A stretch of DNA of 64,000 nucleotides. Source: Lactarius indigo. Its lineage: Eukaryota; Basidiomycota; Agaricomycetes; Russulales; Russulaceae. The notes below the pieces were generated by a model, which was not told the origin of the DNA, did no database searches, and worked only from the letters and a program-made list of their open reading frames with translations. Where the stretch lies: positions 62,001 to 126,000 of the forward strand of contig JAFKAC010000004.1 of NCBI GenBank assembly GCA_025766275.1. Reading direction: 5' to 3'. Shown here piece by piece: positions 1-12,009 of the stretch. How positions within the stretch are numbered: the first letter of the stretch is position 1; each line of letters starts with the position of its first letter. The position numbers were made by a program, and so were the translations under genes.

Positions 1-125
1 ATTTGAGTTGCCCATTATCCTTTATCATATCAACCAGCAATCTCTTCTGGGTGTACTTAAATTGCATCTGAATCAAGGCTGCTATATGCGTACTATTTAA
101 GTATTCGACACCGCTATATAATGTT
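1..125. other. Window edge, no feature
   Basis: Short AT-rich stretch downstream of the minus-strand gene that ends at 126. I see no coding frame or repeat in it; it is probably 3' flanking or UTR sequence of that gene. Confidence 0.4.
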
Positions 126-1114
126 CTACGCCTCAATATTGTCCAGCTCATCTACCATAGCGTCTACAACCTCACTCAAAGCAATCTCCCTCTCATAAAT
201 CTGCCAAGCTTGGACGTAGATCCGCCGAAGTCTTACAGCTTCGGCACGTAAGATCGACACCCGAGTTCCCAGGTCGTACTCTTCTTGCTAGAAAGAAACA
301 ATGGTCAGTTTTCACTATGCTAGGTTGACAATGTGGCGCACCAGCTCTGAAGGTGCTTCCTCCTGACCGACCTCACCTTCCTTTATCTCAGAGTTGCTGG
401 GAGATGGGGCACGATCACCCCAATTCCAAGCTGTGCACGCAGAGTTAGAGACATATATAATCAGTAGAAATGAGACTTACTGCGAGCTGCCGAATGGCTG
501 CCAAAGGTCTCTCTGGCCTCGGTAGGTAGAGAGACGCCTACCCCAGATCTTTCCTCCTGTGTTGGCACTGGGTCAATGCTGGGTTGTTGAGTCCCTAGAA
601 CCAGTGGGGCTTCCATCCTCGACGCAGGGTCAGTCCCCTGATCTTGGATGTCAGGTGAGGTCAGCATATCCTTGCCGAAGTTGTCTTGAGATTCTGGTGA
701 AGGCAGCTTGTCCACGCCAAAGTTGCGTTGTCCATGTGAAGAGGGTGACAAGGGTGACCCATCCCTGCCAAGATTGTGTTGGTGTTGGGGGGATGGTGAC
801 ATATCCATGCCGAAACTATGTCGGCGTTGAGGAGAGGGTGACCCACCCATGCCGAAACTGTATTGGTGTTGAGGGGATGACAACCCACTCATACCGAAGC
901 TGCGTTGACTTTGAGGGGAGGGTGACCCATCCATGCCAAAGCTGTGTTGGCTTCGTGGAGAGGGTGACCCATCCATGCCAAAGCTGTGTTGGCTTCGTGG
1001 AGAGGGCGACCCATCCATGCCAAAATCGTCTTGACCTTCGGCAGATAATGGCGCATCTCTTCCAGTCACAAGCTGCCGAGTGTCAACCGATAGTGCAAGA
1101 AAAGGGCGAGACAT
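126..1114 (-). CDS. Unknown protein with 14-residue SFGMDGSPSP-type repeats (3 exons)
   Basis: I do not recognise the family. Three exons join cleanly on the minus strand: 1114-481, 430-342 and 287-126, with GTAAGT and GTGCGC donors and CAG and TAG acceptors. The total is 885 nt, giving about 294 residues ending in TAG. I chose the ATG at 1112-1114 because the more upstream start in this frame is TTG. Residues about 28-155 are nine degenerate copies of a 14-residue unit (consensus SFGMDGSPSPxxQH), rich in Ser, Pro and Gln and probably disordered. The last exon encodes a charged amphipathic helix (LRRIYVQAWQIYEREIAL region), a possible coiled coil. No signal peptide or membrane segment is visible. 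The gene carries GCTGCCGA octamers at 486 and 1072, shared with the KDZ neighbourhood, so it may be cargo of that element. Confidence 0.6.
643..1030 (-). repeat. Coding minisatellite, about 42-bp unit, nine degenerate copies
   Basis: Tandem units of about 42 bp encode the SFGMDGSPSP-type repeats of the 126-1114 gene. The two copies around 930-1014 are nearly identical on the plus strand, reading CCATGCCAAAGCTGTGTTGG each time. Copies toward 643 are more diverged. Confidence 0.75.
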
Positions 1115-1358
1115 AGCTAGCAAAGAAGTGGGACAGTTTGATGAGGTGGTGATAAGGGAGACTCAATGCGGAATGAGCCTATATATCTAGATTGCTTATT
1201 ACGCAAGAGACACTCAAGATTCATTACTGTTTTTTGCTGAGTCAGGTTCCAGATTCCAGATCAGTAGTTTCAGCAGCTCGGCAGCATGCCGCTTGTTGAC
1301 CTTGCTTCAATGTGGCAACGTAAACTGCCAACACACTTTTTTCTTACCCACCAACGCC

Positions 1359-2982
1359 ATGAATTCCCTCCTCCATATCGCTGCTAGGGTTGAGGCCGCT
1401 GTTGCAAGCTATGTCAGCGTTCGCGATGTTGCTGACAGGGCTGAATGGGAACGCCGCTTTGAGGAAGAGAAGGTACGTACTTAATTCAATTGCAGTTTCC
1501 ATCCAATCCCCATTTGAACTAGGTCCTCACGACACGAGAGTTCAGGAGGCTCCGGCGAAATTCGGGGGACCTGCCGGCGCTACACCCAACGCTAGCTGCC
1601 TTGTATATCGTCCTCGATGCCAAGGGGGATTTGTCAGACATCGGCAGGGGGCACCCTTCAATTAACAAGCACAAATATTACCTGCCCAGTGCCAAATTCC
1701 CCGCCGACATCTCGCACCTATTGCCTCCAAATGAGGGCCGCTGGTGGGAGCGCCTTGGTAAGTCACTGTTCACCTTTCCCTCAAACACAGTCTAAACCTC
1801 CACAGCTGCCGAGCATGGGGATGGGGGGGTGCCCACTGGAAATGCAGCACCAAGTCCTACACCGCCACCACCACCACCACCTTCGCCTCCTTGTCGGCAC
1901 CTGCCGAAGGTGACGCTCATCATGGGCCCACCTCCTGAAGACTCAGAAGACGAGATGGAGGTAGACCAGCTGGAGGAGGTGAGCAATAATACTTCCCCAT
2001 TTACGTTTTGTTTCTGATTAACTCCATAAGTCCCCTGAGCCTCCCTCAATCCACAAGAAGGGAAAGAAGAAGGCAGCTGGTTCGGCAGCTACCTCGAGGA
2101 AGCGCAAGCTTACTTCACCACCGCTGCGCCGTTCCAAGAAGCGGAATGTGCCAGTCCGACTCCCTCCCAAAGTGATAGGAGACGAGTTGGAGAGTGAGGA
2201 CGATGACAACGATGACGACGACGAGTATGAATTTTCGGTGCATAGTTATATATTTTCATTAAGATTCGGCTGAAAGAACTTGGTGATAGTGTAAAAGATG
2301 CATCAAGGCCAATGTGCACTGCGAGCCACAGCCGACAGCTCCCTGCTTGCGCTGCCAAAGCAGCAAGGTGGGGTGCAGCTTGATGCCGCCAAACTCGAAG
2401 ACAGGCAAGACCAATCGGCGCCACCTGAAGCCGGAAGTGGTGCGCAGGTACCGCATCGCTCAGTACAAGGTGCGGGAAGGAAAGCAGCCCGCAGCTGCAT
2501 ACAGGAAGACGTCGGAGGCATCAGACTTGGCAGCATCAGCCTCAAGGTTGGTTGAGGGGCTGACGCTGTACAGCACGTCATCCAACGCAGCGTCTCCAGC
2601 TTTGCTGGCCCCCACGGTGCCTGACTCTCCCACCTCTCCCAACCCCTCTGCCACCAACACCACTGCCACCGCTACCGCCGCTGCAGCTGCCGGTCCCTCC
2701 GCTCCTGCTGCAGCTGCCGGTGCTGCCGATGCCACCCCCGCGATCACTCCCTCCCTCCGTCGGCGCTTGCAACCTGCACGACGCCTTGTGCCAGTTGTGG
2801 AGGTGCCAATGCCCTCACACTTGGTTCTGTCATCCTCTCGGCAGTGTTCTGGGGTTTCGGCAGCTCAAGCACCTCAGGAAGTTCCTGAGCACAACTCTGC
2901 CGAAAGGATCCAACACCTGGAGATGAGGTTGGCGGATGTCGAGGAGAAATTGGAGGTGTTGATGAAAGGCGGTGGGGCATAA
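1359..2982 (+). CDS. Unknown nuclear-type protein with degenerate zinc-cluster motif (5 exons)
   Basis: Exons 1359-1472, 1523-1757, 1806-1978, 2031-2224 and 2298-2982 join in frame (1401 nt, 466 residues) with GT..AG borders. The N-terminal half has a globular stretch (LRRNSGDLPALHP to GRWWERL). It is followed by a proline run, an acidic SEDEMEVDQ segment, a basic segment (KKGKKKAAG..RKRK) and another acidic run. The last exon opens with Cys at spacing C-x6-C-x7-C-x2-C-x6-C. That resembles a fungal Zn2Cys6 cluster lacking the first cysteine of the first CxxC pair. After it come a basic segment, Ala/Pro-rich low complexity and a C-terminal heptad helix (IQHLEMRLADVEEKLEVL). A DNA- or chromatin-associated role is inference only. 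It carries several GCTGCCGA octamers. Confidence 0.6.
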
Positions 2983-3222
2983 AAGGCTGATTAGGCCTTC
3001 ATGTTTTCTGTTTCATCAAGTATAAGTTTTTGCAACACATCTGTATATCGACTACGACGAATGGACAATAGATACTACAATGAGGACTTGTGATACCATG
3101 AATTAGAGAGTGGATGGAGAAAGGTGATACAAAGACTGCTAGCGATGCGCTCTCTTCCTAGAATACATATTGCTACCCCTATTGGGAACTTCAGGTTCTA
3201 GATACAACAAAGAAGTCATTAC
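2983..3222. other. Intergenic region between convergent genes
   Basis: Shared 3' space of the plus gene ending at 2982 and the minus gene ending at 3223. AT-rich, with no coding signal seen. Confidence 0.4.
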
Positions 3223-5524
3223 TTACTGCGTTTGCTTGACCCGCTCTGTAGGCTGTGTTGAATGCCCTGAGCGCCGAGTCTCAGGCTGTGCATTTATGGT
3301 GGGGTTGCTGACTTTCTGACGCTTGGGGGGACGAGTATCGGCAGCTGTGTCAGGAACTGGTCTATGAGTGGTAGATGCCTCGGCAGCTTGATCCGCCCTT
3401 GAGCTTCCTGTTGTAGAGTGGCGTTGTGTGATAATGTGAGGGCGAGGGCGAGTGTGAGGGGGTGCAGCGTTGGGTGGGTGCGGAGATGGATCTCGATCTC
3501 CCTGTCCCAGCTCCTCACACACCTCGGCACCATTTCCATGCCTTTGGCTGCTGGTGCTGTGGTGAGGGTGAGGCTTAAGGTGCAGAAAAAGATGGTAAGC
3601 ATCTCCCGTCAACACAAGGAGCTTACTTACATCGCTTGGACCCCCAGCGCTGTCTTCTTGGCCATTACCGTCAGCCCCCTCTTTGGTTAGAGCATTTCCA
3701 TCTCCAGGGGTTTCTTCATCATTTCCTTGTGCCTGACGCCCCCAGACATCTCTCATCTTGAAACAGAATGGGATCTCGCCGGCAGCTTGCCTTTGCGTCC
3801 AGTGTTTGAGCAATGCGTTGACATCCTCTTGGCGAATGTGATGGTACTGAGTGAGCGTAACACTGGCCGGCAGGTACTTGGAAAGGATGAAGTCACCTGG
3901 GGTCTCTTTCAGTCTGGCCCATGGGATTCTGCCCTTTCCCCCGCCCACGGCAATCTCTGATAAGTTCATAAGTGATAGGTCTACTACAAGCTGTAGCTCA
4001 CTTACTGTACGTCTCACCCATGAACCTGCCGATGAGGTACTTCCTGTACATGAGACCCTCGTGTTCGATGGCTTCCCATCTTGGCAGCATGGGATACCCA
4101 TTCTTGTCTATCACCAGCTTGATAATTGGCGTTGCATCCTTCCCTTTTCCCTCCTCTTCGCTGTCATCGCTAGCATGGACTCCTATAAAGGTGCCGCATT
4201 AGCACACTTCCCTTGAAGCAAAATAGACTCCCACCAAAGGACTCGGCAGTCCATCTTGAGAAGTCCTCGACCATTGGGTCCCTCTGCCAGTCTTTGTGTC
4301 GCGATTTGAAGGACGTTCCACCCAATTCGTTATTGATGTCATGGCTAGGTAATAGGTCGCTAGATTGTAAGTAGATAGAATTTGATACTCACAACATGAT
4401 CGCCGGTTCGCCATCACTGTCACAGTAGCCTGCTAATATGGCAACCCGTACACCATATTGGCGGTACATGGACTCAGAAAAATCTCGCATGGTGTTGATA
4501 CCATGTTTCCCAAACATCCTTGATAGGACTTAGTTACTTCCCACACGATAGAGTGCTTGGCATGCACATACCGCTGCTGCTGCCGAGGGGGAGCCTGTTG
4601 CTCTGTCCATTTCTTCGCCTCTGCTCTGTACTTCACCCGTGTATGTTCATCTAATCTCTGGCTGATCACCTTGATGGACTTTTTGTAGCAACCAAGGTAG
4701 GCTGCCGATCCCCGCTTCGACCCAGACATTTCGAGAGCCATCTTGTCAAGTTCCTTTTGGTGAACATCAACCAAAATGTCGTGATATGTCCATTTTCTGT
4801 GATGAAACTGGCATCGTCTTCGCTCCCATCGGCACCTGTTATAAAGGAATTGGCGTACAAACTACGAAATATGAGAGCGGTGCAACATTGTTGAGGCTAA
4901 AGCAAACGTACCATTTCTACGCCATCTCTATTGAAGCCCACACCTTGTCGCCAACTTTTCTTGATGCTGTCAACAGAAACTTGGATGATTTTGGACCGAG
5001 AATCTGGGTCAGCAGCTCGGAATGCAGCAACGTGCCTCTGCAATATGTCGGTTTGTTCATCTGTTAGTTCAATACTCTGGCTTGAGTGTGAAGCAATGTC
5101 AATGGAGGGCATCTGTGTAAACAACAAGTGTACCCACCTCGCTTGACCCATACTATCACTTTCTTCATTTCCGGGAGCTACACCCTCTTGAGTGACCATG
5201 TCTAGATCGCCAGGTGCGATTGAATCCCTGTCCAAGGTCACATTTTAGCAGTCATACATTAGACCAGAATACACACCTCTCATTTTCTGTGCTACCTCCC
5301 TCCTCATCATCGGTAGGAACGCCCCTTCGAGCGATGACATGTAAATCACCAGAGATGATTGACACCCTATCGAAAGATAAATCTGAGCAGTTGGACTGCA
5401 GGCAAAAATTGTAGTTGCTGTCATCAGGGTCTTCAGAGTCTGAAGACTCAATGCCTGGCCCTTTGCGCTCAACCTCTTTGGTAGGCTTGGTAGGCTTTTT
5501 CATTTGTTTGCTGGTGTTCGGCAT
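3223..5524 (-). CDS. Conserved basidiomycete protein of unknown function (multi-exon)
   Basis: Minus-strand spliced gene, ATG at 5522-5524 and TAA at 3223-3225. Recognisable coding blocks in order: an acidic SSDSEDPDDS N-terminus (5524 to about 5275); a helical block with DEQTDILQRHVAAFRAADPDS (5232-4960); a basic block ending KYRAEAKKWTEQQ (about 4740-4575); FGKHGINTMRDFSESMYRQY with GVRVAILAGYCDSDGEP (about 4520-4395); a KDWQRDPMVEDFSRW block; YPMLPRWEAIEHEGLMYRKY; and a last exon from about 3957 containing GRIPWARLKETPGDFI and a disordered His/Pro/Ser tail. Introns have canonical borders and about 50-65 nt. From memory, genes of this architecture recur in agaricomycete genomes, but I know no function. 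The basic helical block could be HMG-like, which is speculative. Some exon borders remain uncertain. The octamer TCGGCAGC lies at 3338 and 3380, GCTGCCGA at 4579 and 4701. Confidence 0.6.
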
Positions 5525-5708
5525 CGGGAAGGTGGGTTTTTCAAGAGGGATAGACCTAAGGTCTAAAGGTTCAGCAGCTTTAAGGCATTATATCACGTGC
5601 CAACTTGTGCTCGGCAGCGTGGGATTGTTTATCGGGAGCTCAACTCCCACGGAATCCGCATGTATCAGCAGCTAATCATCTTCATTCAAGTCCCTTGACG
5701 CTGAGGAA
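5525..5708. other. Divergent promoter region
   Basis: About 180 bp between the minus gene starting at 5524 and the plus TET/JBP-like gene starting at 5709. It contains TCGGCAGC at 5611-5618 and the CpG-decayed variant TCAGCAGC near 5571. No clear TATA box was identified. Confidence 0.4.
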
Positions 5709-7003
5709 ATGCAGGCTTTCCAGCTCCCTCAGACGTGCACACTCTCCCCCCTGAGTCTGTCCCATCTCTGTGCCGAATACCTCCATGCTCAGTTCCAATA
5801 CAAGTTAAACCAGCGCTCCTCTCAGCCAATCAGCGTTGCTAAGGCACCACGAGCTCCCTTGATGCTGCCGGTGCCTCTAATTTCAGAGCTGGATCGAATT
5901 GCACTCACTCTGGTGGATGCATTCATGAACCGTGGTTAGTGACACAGACTGGGCACTCAGACATATATCCTGAGACAATCCAAGCAGTGCAGATAAACTG
6001 GGATATTACACGTTATGCAGATAAGCTCCCAATGAAGCCAAACAATCCAGGAACCCAGGTGTCCAAGCAGAAAGAGGCCAGCCTGAAGAGGCAATATCCT
6101 CCGCTGGAGGGTATGGCAGCTGCCCTTACCATTTCAAGGCCCTGCATTGTCATTGACAACCAAGGAATGATATTGGCATGGCATCTTCCTGGAATCTTGA
6201 ATGATTCTTGGCAGGTAAGTTTACTCACCTTGTCCGATCACCGCATCAAATATAATGTATTTTAGGGTGAAATGATGGCAGCAACAGAGAAGCTACATTT
6301 TTTGTTGAGCAAGCGTCAAAGTAGCACATCTTGGCGTGTTGATCCAGAAATATTTCCTTCAGGGCTAGAGGGCCTTCAGGGGGTGATCAACATATCACCT
6401 GCATGGTTCCAACAAGGACATGAGGTGAATTTTCTCTACCAGTAATGTTTTATCATTCAGCAGCTGATTTCAATTGAGATGGTACAACCACACCCTCAGG
6501 TCGGTGCGGCTTTGAGAAAGCCAGCTGTCTTGGACTGGCTAGATTGCATCACTCAATCCAATTCAATATTGAGTGCAATCCTGGCTGTCATTCATCTGGA
6601 GCTTTATAATGCCGGTCAGGATACCTTCAAACGGCTAAGAGAATGTGCCGAGATCCAGCCACAGGATGTCCTCCGTCAATGGACATCCATTTTCAACGGC
6701 GTCTCTGTCATTTGTAATCGCCTCACGCCGCCACATCGGGACGGAAATTCCAGGAAACAATGGTATGATTTGCTGGCGTCTGTTGGGCGCTACCGAAATT
6801 GCAATTTGAGGCTGCCGGGAATTGGACTCTCGCTGGAGTATGGTCCTGGTTCAGTAGTTGGCCTGTTAGGGGGGACACTGGAGCATGAAGTGCACAATTT
6901 TGAAGGAGAAAGAGTATGCTACGCATACTTCATGAGGGATAGAGTACATGAGTGGGCAGGGGTTCCAGGGAATTCTTGGATGAACATAGCCCACTATCAG
7001 TAA
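5709..7003 (+). CDS. TET/JBP-family 2-oxoglutarate/Fe(II) dioxygenase
   Basis: Predicted to oxidise 5-methylcytosine (or thymine) in DNA using 2-oxoglutarate and Fe(II). The catalytic double-stranded beta-helix lies in the last exon (about 6500-7003). The NRLTPPHRDG segment carries the HxD iron ligands, His at 6734-6736 and Asp at 6740-6742. Next comes YGPGSVVGLLGGTLEHEV, with the distal His at 6884-6886. Then GERVCYAYFMRDRV supplies an Arg suited to bind the 2-oxoglutarate carboxylate. All expected catalytic residues are present. Upstream coding blocks run 5709 to about 5936, about 5939-6213 (DTQTGHSDIYPE to LNDSWQ) and about 6267-6425 (EKLHFLLSKRQ to AWFQQGHE). The first junction near 5936-5960 is not resolved. 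TET/JBP genes in basidiomycetes are known to be expanded together with KDZ transposons, and the KDZ transposase here starts 1.3 kb downstream on the same strand. Confidence 0.8.
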
Positions 7004-8265
7004 CATAGCGACTGTCAAAGCTTTCTCCTATATATCTTTTCTTGACTTAGCAAGGCCAGAATTCGATACCACTAGCAATGGGAATCAGTGTAATAGGGCA
7101 TGGCTATTATGGTATATCTATGATTTCAGCAGCTCACTGTCGGTGCAAGGTTTCACAAATACAAAGAAATATTGTTATTTTTGTGGCAGCTCACCAAACG
7201 TCTTGAACAGAAATGGTGATCCATAGTAAATTACAATCCCTCTCTATGAAAAATCTCTCTCAGCTCCCTCTCCTGAGCTGCCAGACAACACTCTATTTGG
7301 GGCATTACCAATGACATCTCATTCATTGGCTAGCTACTAACATCAGACCTGGGTGATGCTATGATATAGGGAAGATGTAGTTTCTGGATCTTCCTCCTTA
7401 ACAGATACCCTTATCGCTGCAGGATCTGAGCTCTACACTGCTAGGAAACTACATCAGCATATTTGGGCATACCCCCCATGGCGGATCCATGGCTTCGGTA
7501 GCTCATTTGTTAGTACGATATTTTGCAGATACAACATTATATTGTTTTTCGGTAGATCAGTAAATGTCTCTGGAGCGATAATTCCTGGTAATTGTCCCTC
7601 AGCCAAGTCAAACTGTTTGCCATCTTAATGGGGCGTACTCATGTCACACTCCTAGAGACCATACTATCGAGCCTTGTCTCAATCACAAGAGAAATATCTT
7701 GTTTTTTGTCAAGACAGACGGCATCTGTGTTATCTCTGTGTTATATTGCCGAGGCTGCCGAGATGGTAATATGGTCTAGTACACTTTCGGTAGCTACCAA
7801 TCAACCAAATGGTAGAAACCCTAAAATAATGACAGACACCGCTGCCAGGTACCTTGAGAAGGCACACTTTTGCATAAACAGAACTGTTGACCCCAAATTT
7901 GTGCTTCACAGTTGAGGATGAACGAAGCAACATGCTATCAAAGGGTATCTCATGTCATATATAATAGATAAAATATGTGCTACATGAGAGAACAGCCTGA
8001 AGTGGTTTAAGTAGTTGCCGATAGTAGTGTAAGTGACCACAGGTCCAGTCCAGACCAGTTTAACAGCACAAAGTGGTTTGATTGGCTGCCAAACCTGGTT
8101 TATCTAAGCTACTGACAGTAGCGTGAGTGACCACAGGTCAAGTCTGGACCGCAAAATCCACAGACGCAATACCCAGCCAGCCAAAGCTGCCGACAGGTTA
8201 ATTGGAGGCGCTGCTTCTTCAGGGACATACACTGCAACACACGACACATCCATTCTTAGTTTCCC
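7004..8265. other. Noncoding spacer upstream of the KDZ transposase
   Basis: About 1.26 kb without a convincing gene; the short frames here are disrupted. It holds one exact GCTGCCGA (7754), several variants (TCAGCAGC near 7125, TTCGGTAGCT near 7490 and 7790, TTGCCGAT near 8014) and the 94-bp-offset duplication at 8023-8150. Probably the transposase promoter plus element noncoding sequence. Confidence 0.45.
8023..8150 (+). repeat. Direct duplication 94 bp apart upstream of the KDZ gene
   Basis: The segment 8023-8056 (AGTAGTGTAAGTGACCACAG and on to CAGACC) recurs at 8117-8150 with a few substitutions (AGTAGCGTGAGTGACCACAG and on to TGGACC). It sits about 110-240 bp upstream of the transposase ATG and could be a regulatory or transposase-binding repeat. 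Confidence 0.7.
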
Positions 8266-11200
8266 ATGGCACGCAAGGGTGTGAAGGCATCCAAATTCCT
8301 CCACAGAAAGTCTAAGGCTAAGGTGATTGAGTGGGTGTCCCGAGAAGGCTCCCGAGGAACCAGAAATATCCCGGTAGAAGTAGGCACCTCAACAAATCTG
8401 CCGACACCAAGACAAGATGCTGGCAGAATGGAGATAGACAACCATGGGGCAATATTGGATGAAACTGACCCTGCGTCCATGGATGTTGATGAGACAATCT
8501 GGATAGAGGAGCCATTCATACCTGAACAGACAAGAGTGGGTTTGCATCCATGCCCTTCTCCAATAGTATTTTACATGTTCTCCCAGTCCCAGCACATATA
8601 CATGGAAGAATTTATTCCTAGGATTGGCCCCTACTTGCGTTGCCTCCTCAACTCTGAGGGTGTCCCAGCTATGACAATGTGCCAGGGCTGCATGTCTGCC
8701 CCATTTGAGTGGAGATGTACCGACTGCTTCCCTGCTCTGGTGCTCTGCAAGGAGTGCTGCCGAAAATCACATAACCGGCTTCCGTTCCACAGGGTTCAGA
8801 AGTGGACAGGGAAATACTTCATGCCGTCGTGGTTGCGGGAGGTTGGGATATGCTTGCGTCTTGGGCACTCTGGGGATTTGTGCCCAATTCAAAGTGTGTG
8901 TTGCCAACCCTTTTATTTTTTAAATCTCATTCCAAAAAATACAGTCACAGAGGTGCTATGATGCCGACGAAGACTGCCAGGTCGGTAGCCACAGAGAGTA
9001 TCATGCAGCTGCCAACCTTGGCTTCGACAGTCCAAAACCTGGGCGTCATGATAAAGAGGGAAATCAAATAATAACTGTCATTGATAGGTCTGGAATCCAC
9101 GAGATTGGCGTCAGCTGGTGCTTCTGCCCTGAAGCTCCCGAGCACGACATGCAGTTGATGATGGCAGGGCTCTTTCCAGCCACATTTCGCAACCCAAAGA
9201 CAGCATTTACCTTCCGGGTGCTAGAAGACTTCCATTTGGACAATCTTGAATGCAAGACGACTCCAAGTCAATTTTTCAGTCACCTAAGGAGACTCACAAA
9301 TGATGAGTTTCCAAATTCAGTGCTGGTAAGAGAACTTAGCACATCTGCCGATAACAGACTAATCAGCAGCTTTAGGACCGATATCGGGAGCTGCTGAGGG
9401 TCTCCCGGCAGTGGAGAGTACTCATTTCCCGGAAGAGATTCGGTTTCGGGTATGGGGAGAATGAAGAACAGAAGCCAGGATCAACAGCTATATTCTGTGC
9501 TTTGTGTGCACAACCTGGAATCAACCTCCCCGAGGATTGGAGAGTGTTTGAAAATAGGTGTGTCAATAGTCTTCGGTACCTAGTAACTGCCGACATATTA
9601 CTTTAGCAAAACCCTTTTCATGCGGGGCTTCATGATGGATGGGAACTTCCAGGCAGAGCACATGAAGATGAGGAATCCCGAGAATGACATTCCACTCTCT
9701 GAAGGTACAGGATTCATGGTCAGTCAAAAGTCATATGAATTGCACCTGAAATCGGCAGTTGAGAGGCGGCAGGTAAGCACTATCTCTGGTATTTCGGCAG
9801 GGGAGGGTTGACACTTGAGCAGAGATCGACATGCCATGACCACCGTGCAGTAAATAATGTAAACAAGCACGGTGGACACCTTGAATCGACTGGAATTGGT
9901 GCCACTGCGTGCATTCATGGGGCTTTTGTGCCCGATTCTGTTGTTGACTTTCAAAAGGGAGAAGCGTGAGTTCTTATATCTATCTGCATACAATGAGTGA
10001 AAATCAACCCTCCAAAAGCCAGAAGAATATGGACTATTCCATATTCAAGGCCCTAAACTTCAATATGGAGGGGATAGAGGCCGCCCTCATCTGCTATGAT
10101 GTCATGTGTCAATGGAGTGTTCATATGAAGGAGAGGGTTATCGGCAGCAACTATCTCAAACTTCCTGACAGCCTGGAGCTCAGGTTGGGCATTGGTCTTT
10201 TTCATATCCATGGGCATCAAGATACCTGCCTAGCTAGGTATTCGCCCAGCTTCATCAAAGGAGGCCGACAAATAGATGGCGAGACCATCGAAACACTTTG
10301 GGCTCCACTCAATGAGATCTCCAGAAGTACGAGGGGGATGTCAACATCGCATTGCAGGGAGGTCATAGATGACCATATGAATGACTCAAATTGGAAGAAG
10401 CTTATTGACCTAGGCAAGTTCCCTCCTACAGATACCACATCAGTGCTTACATGGGTTGGGTAGTCAATGCTGTGTCTAGACGCTACCGAAAGGCACTTTT
10501 GGGAGCCACAATCAGCACGGCAGCATTTGAGTCCATAAATGTATTGGCAAGTACGGAGAGTGTTGAGGCTTGGAGCGCCGAAGAGGAGTATGCACAAAGG
10601 GAGCGAGGTCATGATGTCAAAGTCATGGACATCTATGACATCAAGAGGAAACAATGTGGGTACAATTACTCTATGATATGTTTGCCTGACATCAGGTTTC
10701 AGTCCCATCGCGTGCAGAGATACTTCTTGAATTGACACAGAAGGAGACTGAGGGCTCTAGCCATAAGGGACATGCTGTATGGCTTAGCAGTGGATTGAAG
10801 ATTCAGGAGTCACAGTAGGATTCTCGGCACCTTCTCCAGTGAGACATCTGATCATGATTTCACAAAAAACATAGGTTATCCCTTCAAGCACTGGTGAGGA
10901 AGATTGGATCCCATCCAACACCAGATCAACAGAGGGATATTACCTTGAAGCGTGCCCGACTCCAAGAAAGAGTTGACGCATTCCAAAAGCAGGCAGCTAA
11001 CATTCTTCAAGACCCCCATGACAGCGGAGATGACTACTGGGACAATGCCCCAAGAAGAGAAACCTATATTGGTGTAGAATTTGATGGCACTGATGAAGGA
11101 GAAGACGATGAGGATTGCACTTCATCTGCCGAAGAACATGATCAAATGGAGTTTCCAGGAAATTGCTCTACCAATGGCAGTGTGGATGCAGAGTATATCT

Positions 11201-12009
11201 CGTTGCATCTTCCTTCACATCTTGGACGTGACTGGTGTGATGGAAATTCTGCCGAAGCCCTGGCGAAGGCAGAAATACATCTACGGGAGGGACAACTGAA
11301 CGATTCCCTACATCACATTTGCATCTCCCTAGGCCACAAATCTTATCTGTTCAGACAGGATGTTCGTCCGGCATGTACACAAAGGCTCAAAACACGCACT
11401 TGGGCAGAAGTACATGCTGCTGAGTCAACAGTTCAGCATCATGCCCGGGTGTATATTCGTGCCCGGCAGGCAATGGTAAACCTTGGAGCCAGCACCTCTC
11501 TCCTTGATCGATACAAAGTCTTGAGGCGCCAGGACTTGAGTGTCAAGACAAGTGTAATTGCCCCTCATGTACGTGGCCAGCGGAATAAATCATTGCCCTG
11601 GTTTTGGACAATGGACATTCAGAGAGATGCCGACATTGGGGAATGGATGGAAGACTGTGCGTAGCTCTCTGTTCACACACACTCAAACAATATAACGCTC
11701 TATACAGTCTACTGAGTACATTGGCTTCGGGCAAAAGCTCAAAAGATGCGATGGATAGAAGAACTTCAGTGTCTTCAAGTTGAGATGGAGTCTGCTGTCA
11801 GGTTTTTTAGGCATCAAGAGCAATTTTGGCAAGCAAAGCAGGAGCTCCTTGAGCCCCAGTCACAGTCAGGGCATGCTGCGTGGGCAGCCAAACAGAGTGC
11901 AATGTGGTGCTCGATGGCTATTCAGGCAGAGTCCAGGTTTACTGCTTTACTCAGGAGTAATCTGCCTCCTGAGTTTGCTAAAGTTCTACGGCTGCAACCA
12001 ACCAGATGA
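8266..12009 (+). CDS. KDZ (Kyakuja-Dileera-Zisupton) transposase with CxC2 cysteine cluster
   Basis: Multi-exon DNA transposase of the KDZ superfamily, ATG at 8266. Exon 1 (to about 8890) carries the CxC2-type cysteine cluster: MCQGCMSAPFEWRCTDCFPA, then LCKECCRKSHNRLPFHRVQKW. The next blocks are CYDADEDCQVGSHREYH (from about 8948), IHEIGVSWCFCPEAPEHDMQ, and RFGFGYGENEEQ. Catalytic D-D-E candidates: Asp in MMDGNF (9638-9640), Asp in CYDVMCQW (10098-10100), and Glu in DGETIETLW (10281-10292). Between them lie CHDHRAV..STGIGATACIHGAFVPDS and the conserved GLFHIHGHQDTCLARYSP. The C-terminal exons (10894-11659, and about 11710-12009) hold an acidic linker and the WAKA-type helical tail. Introns are short and no stop interrupts the conserved blocks, so it may be functional. 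Length is roughly 950-1000 residues; exact exon ends around 10460-10890 are uncertain. Confidence 0.88.
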
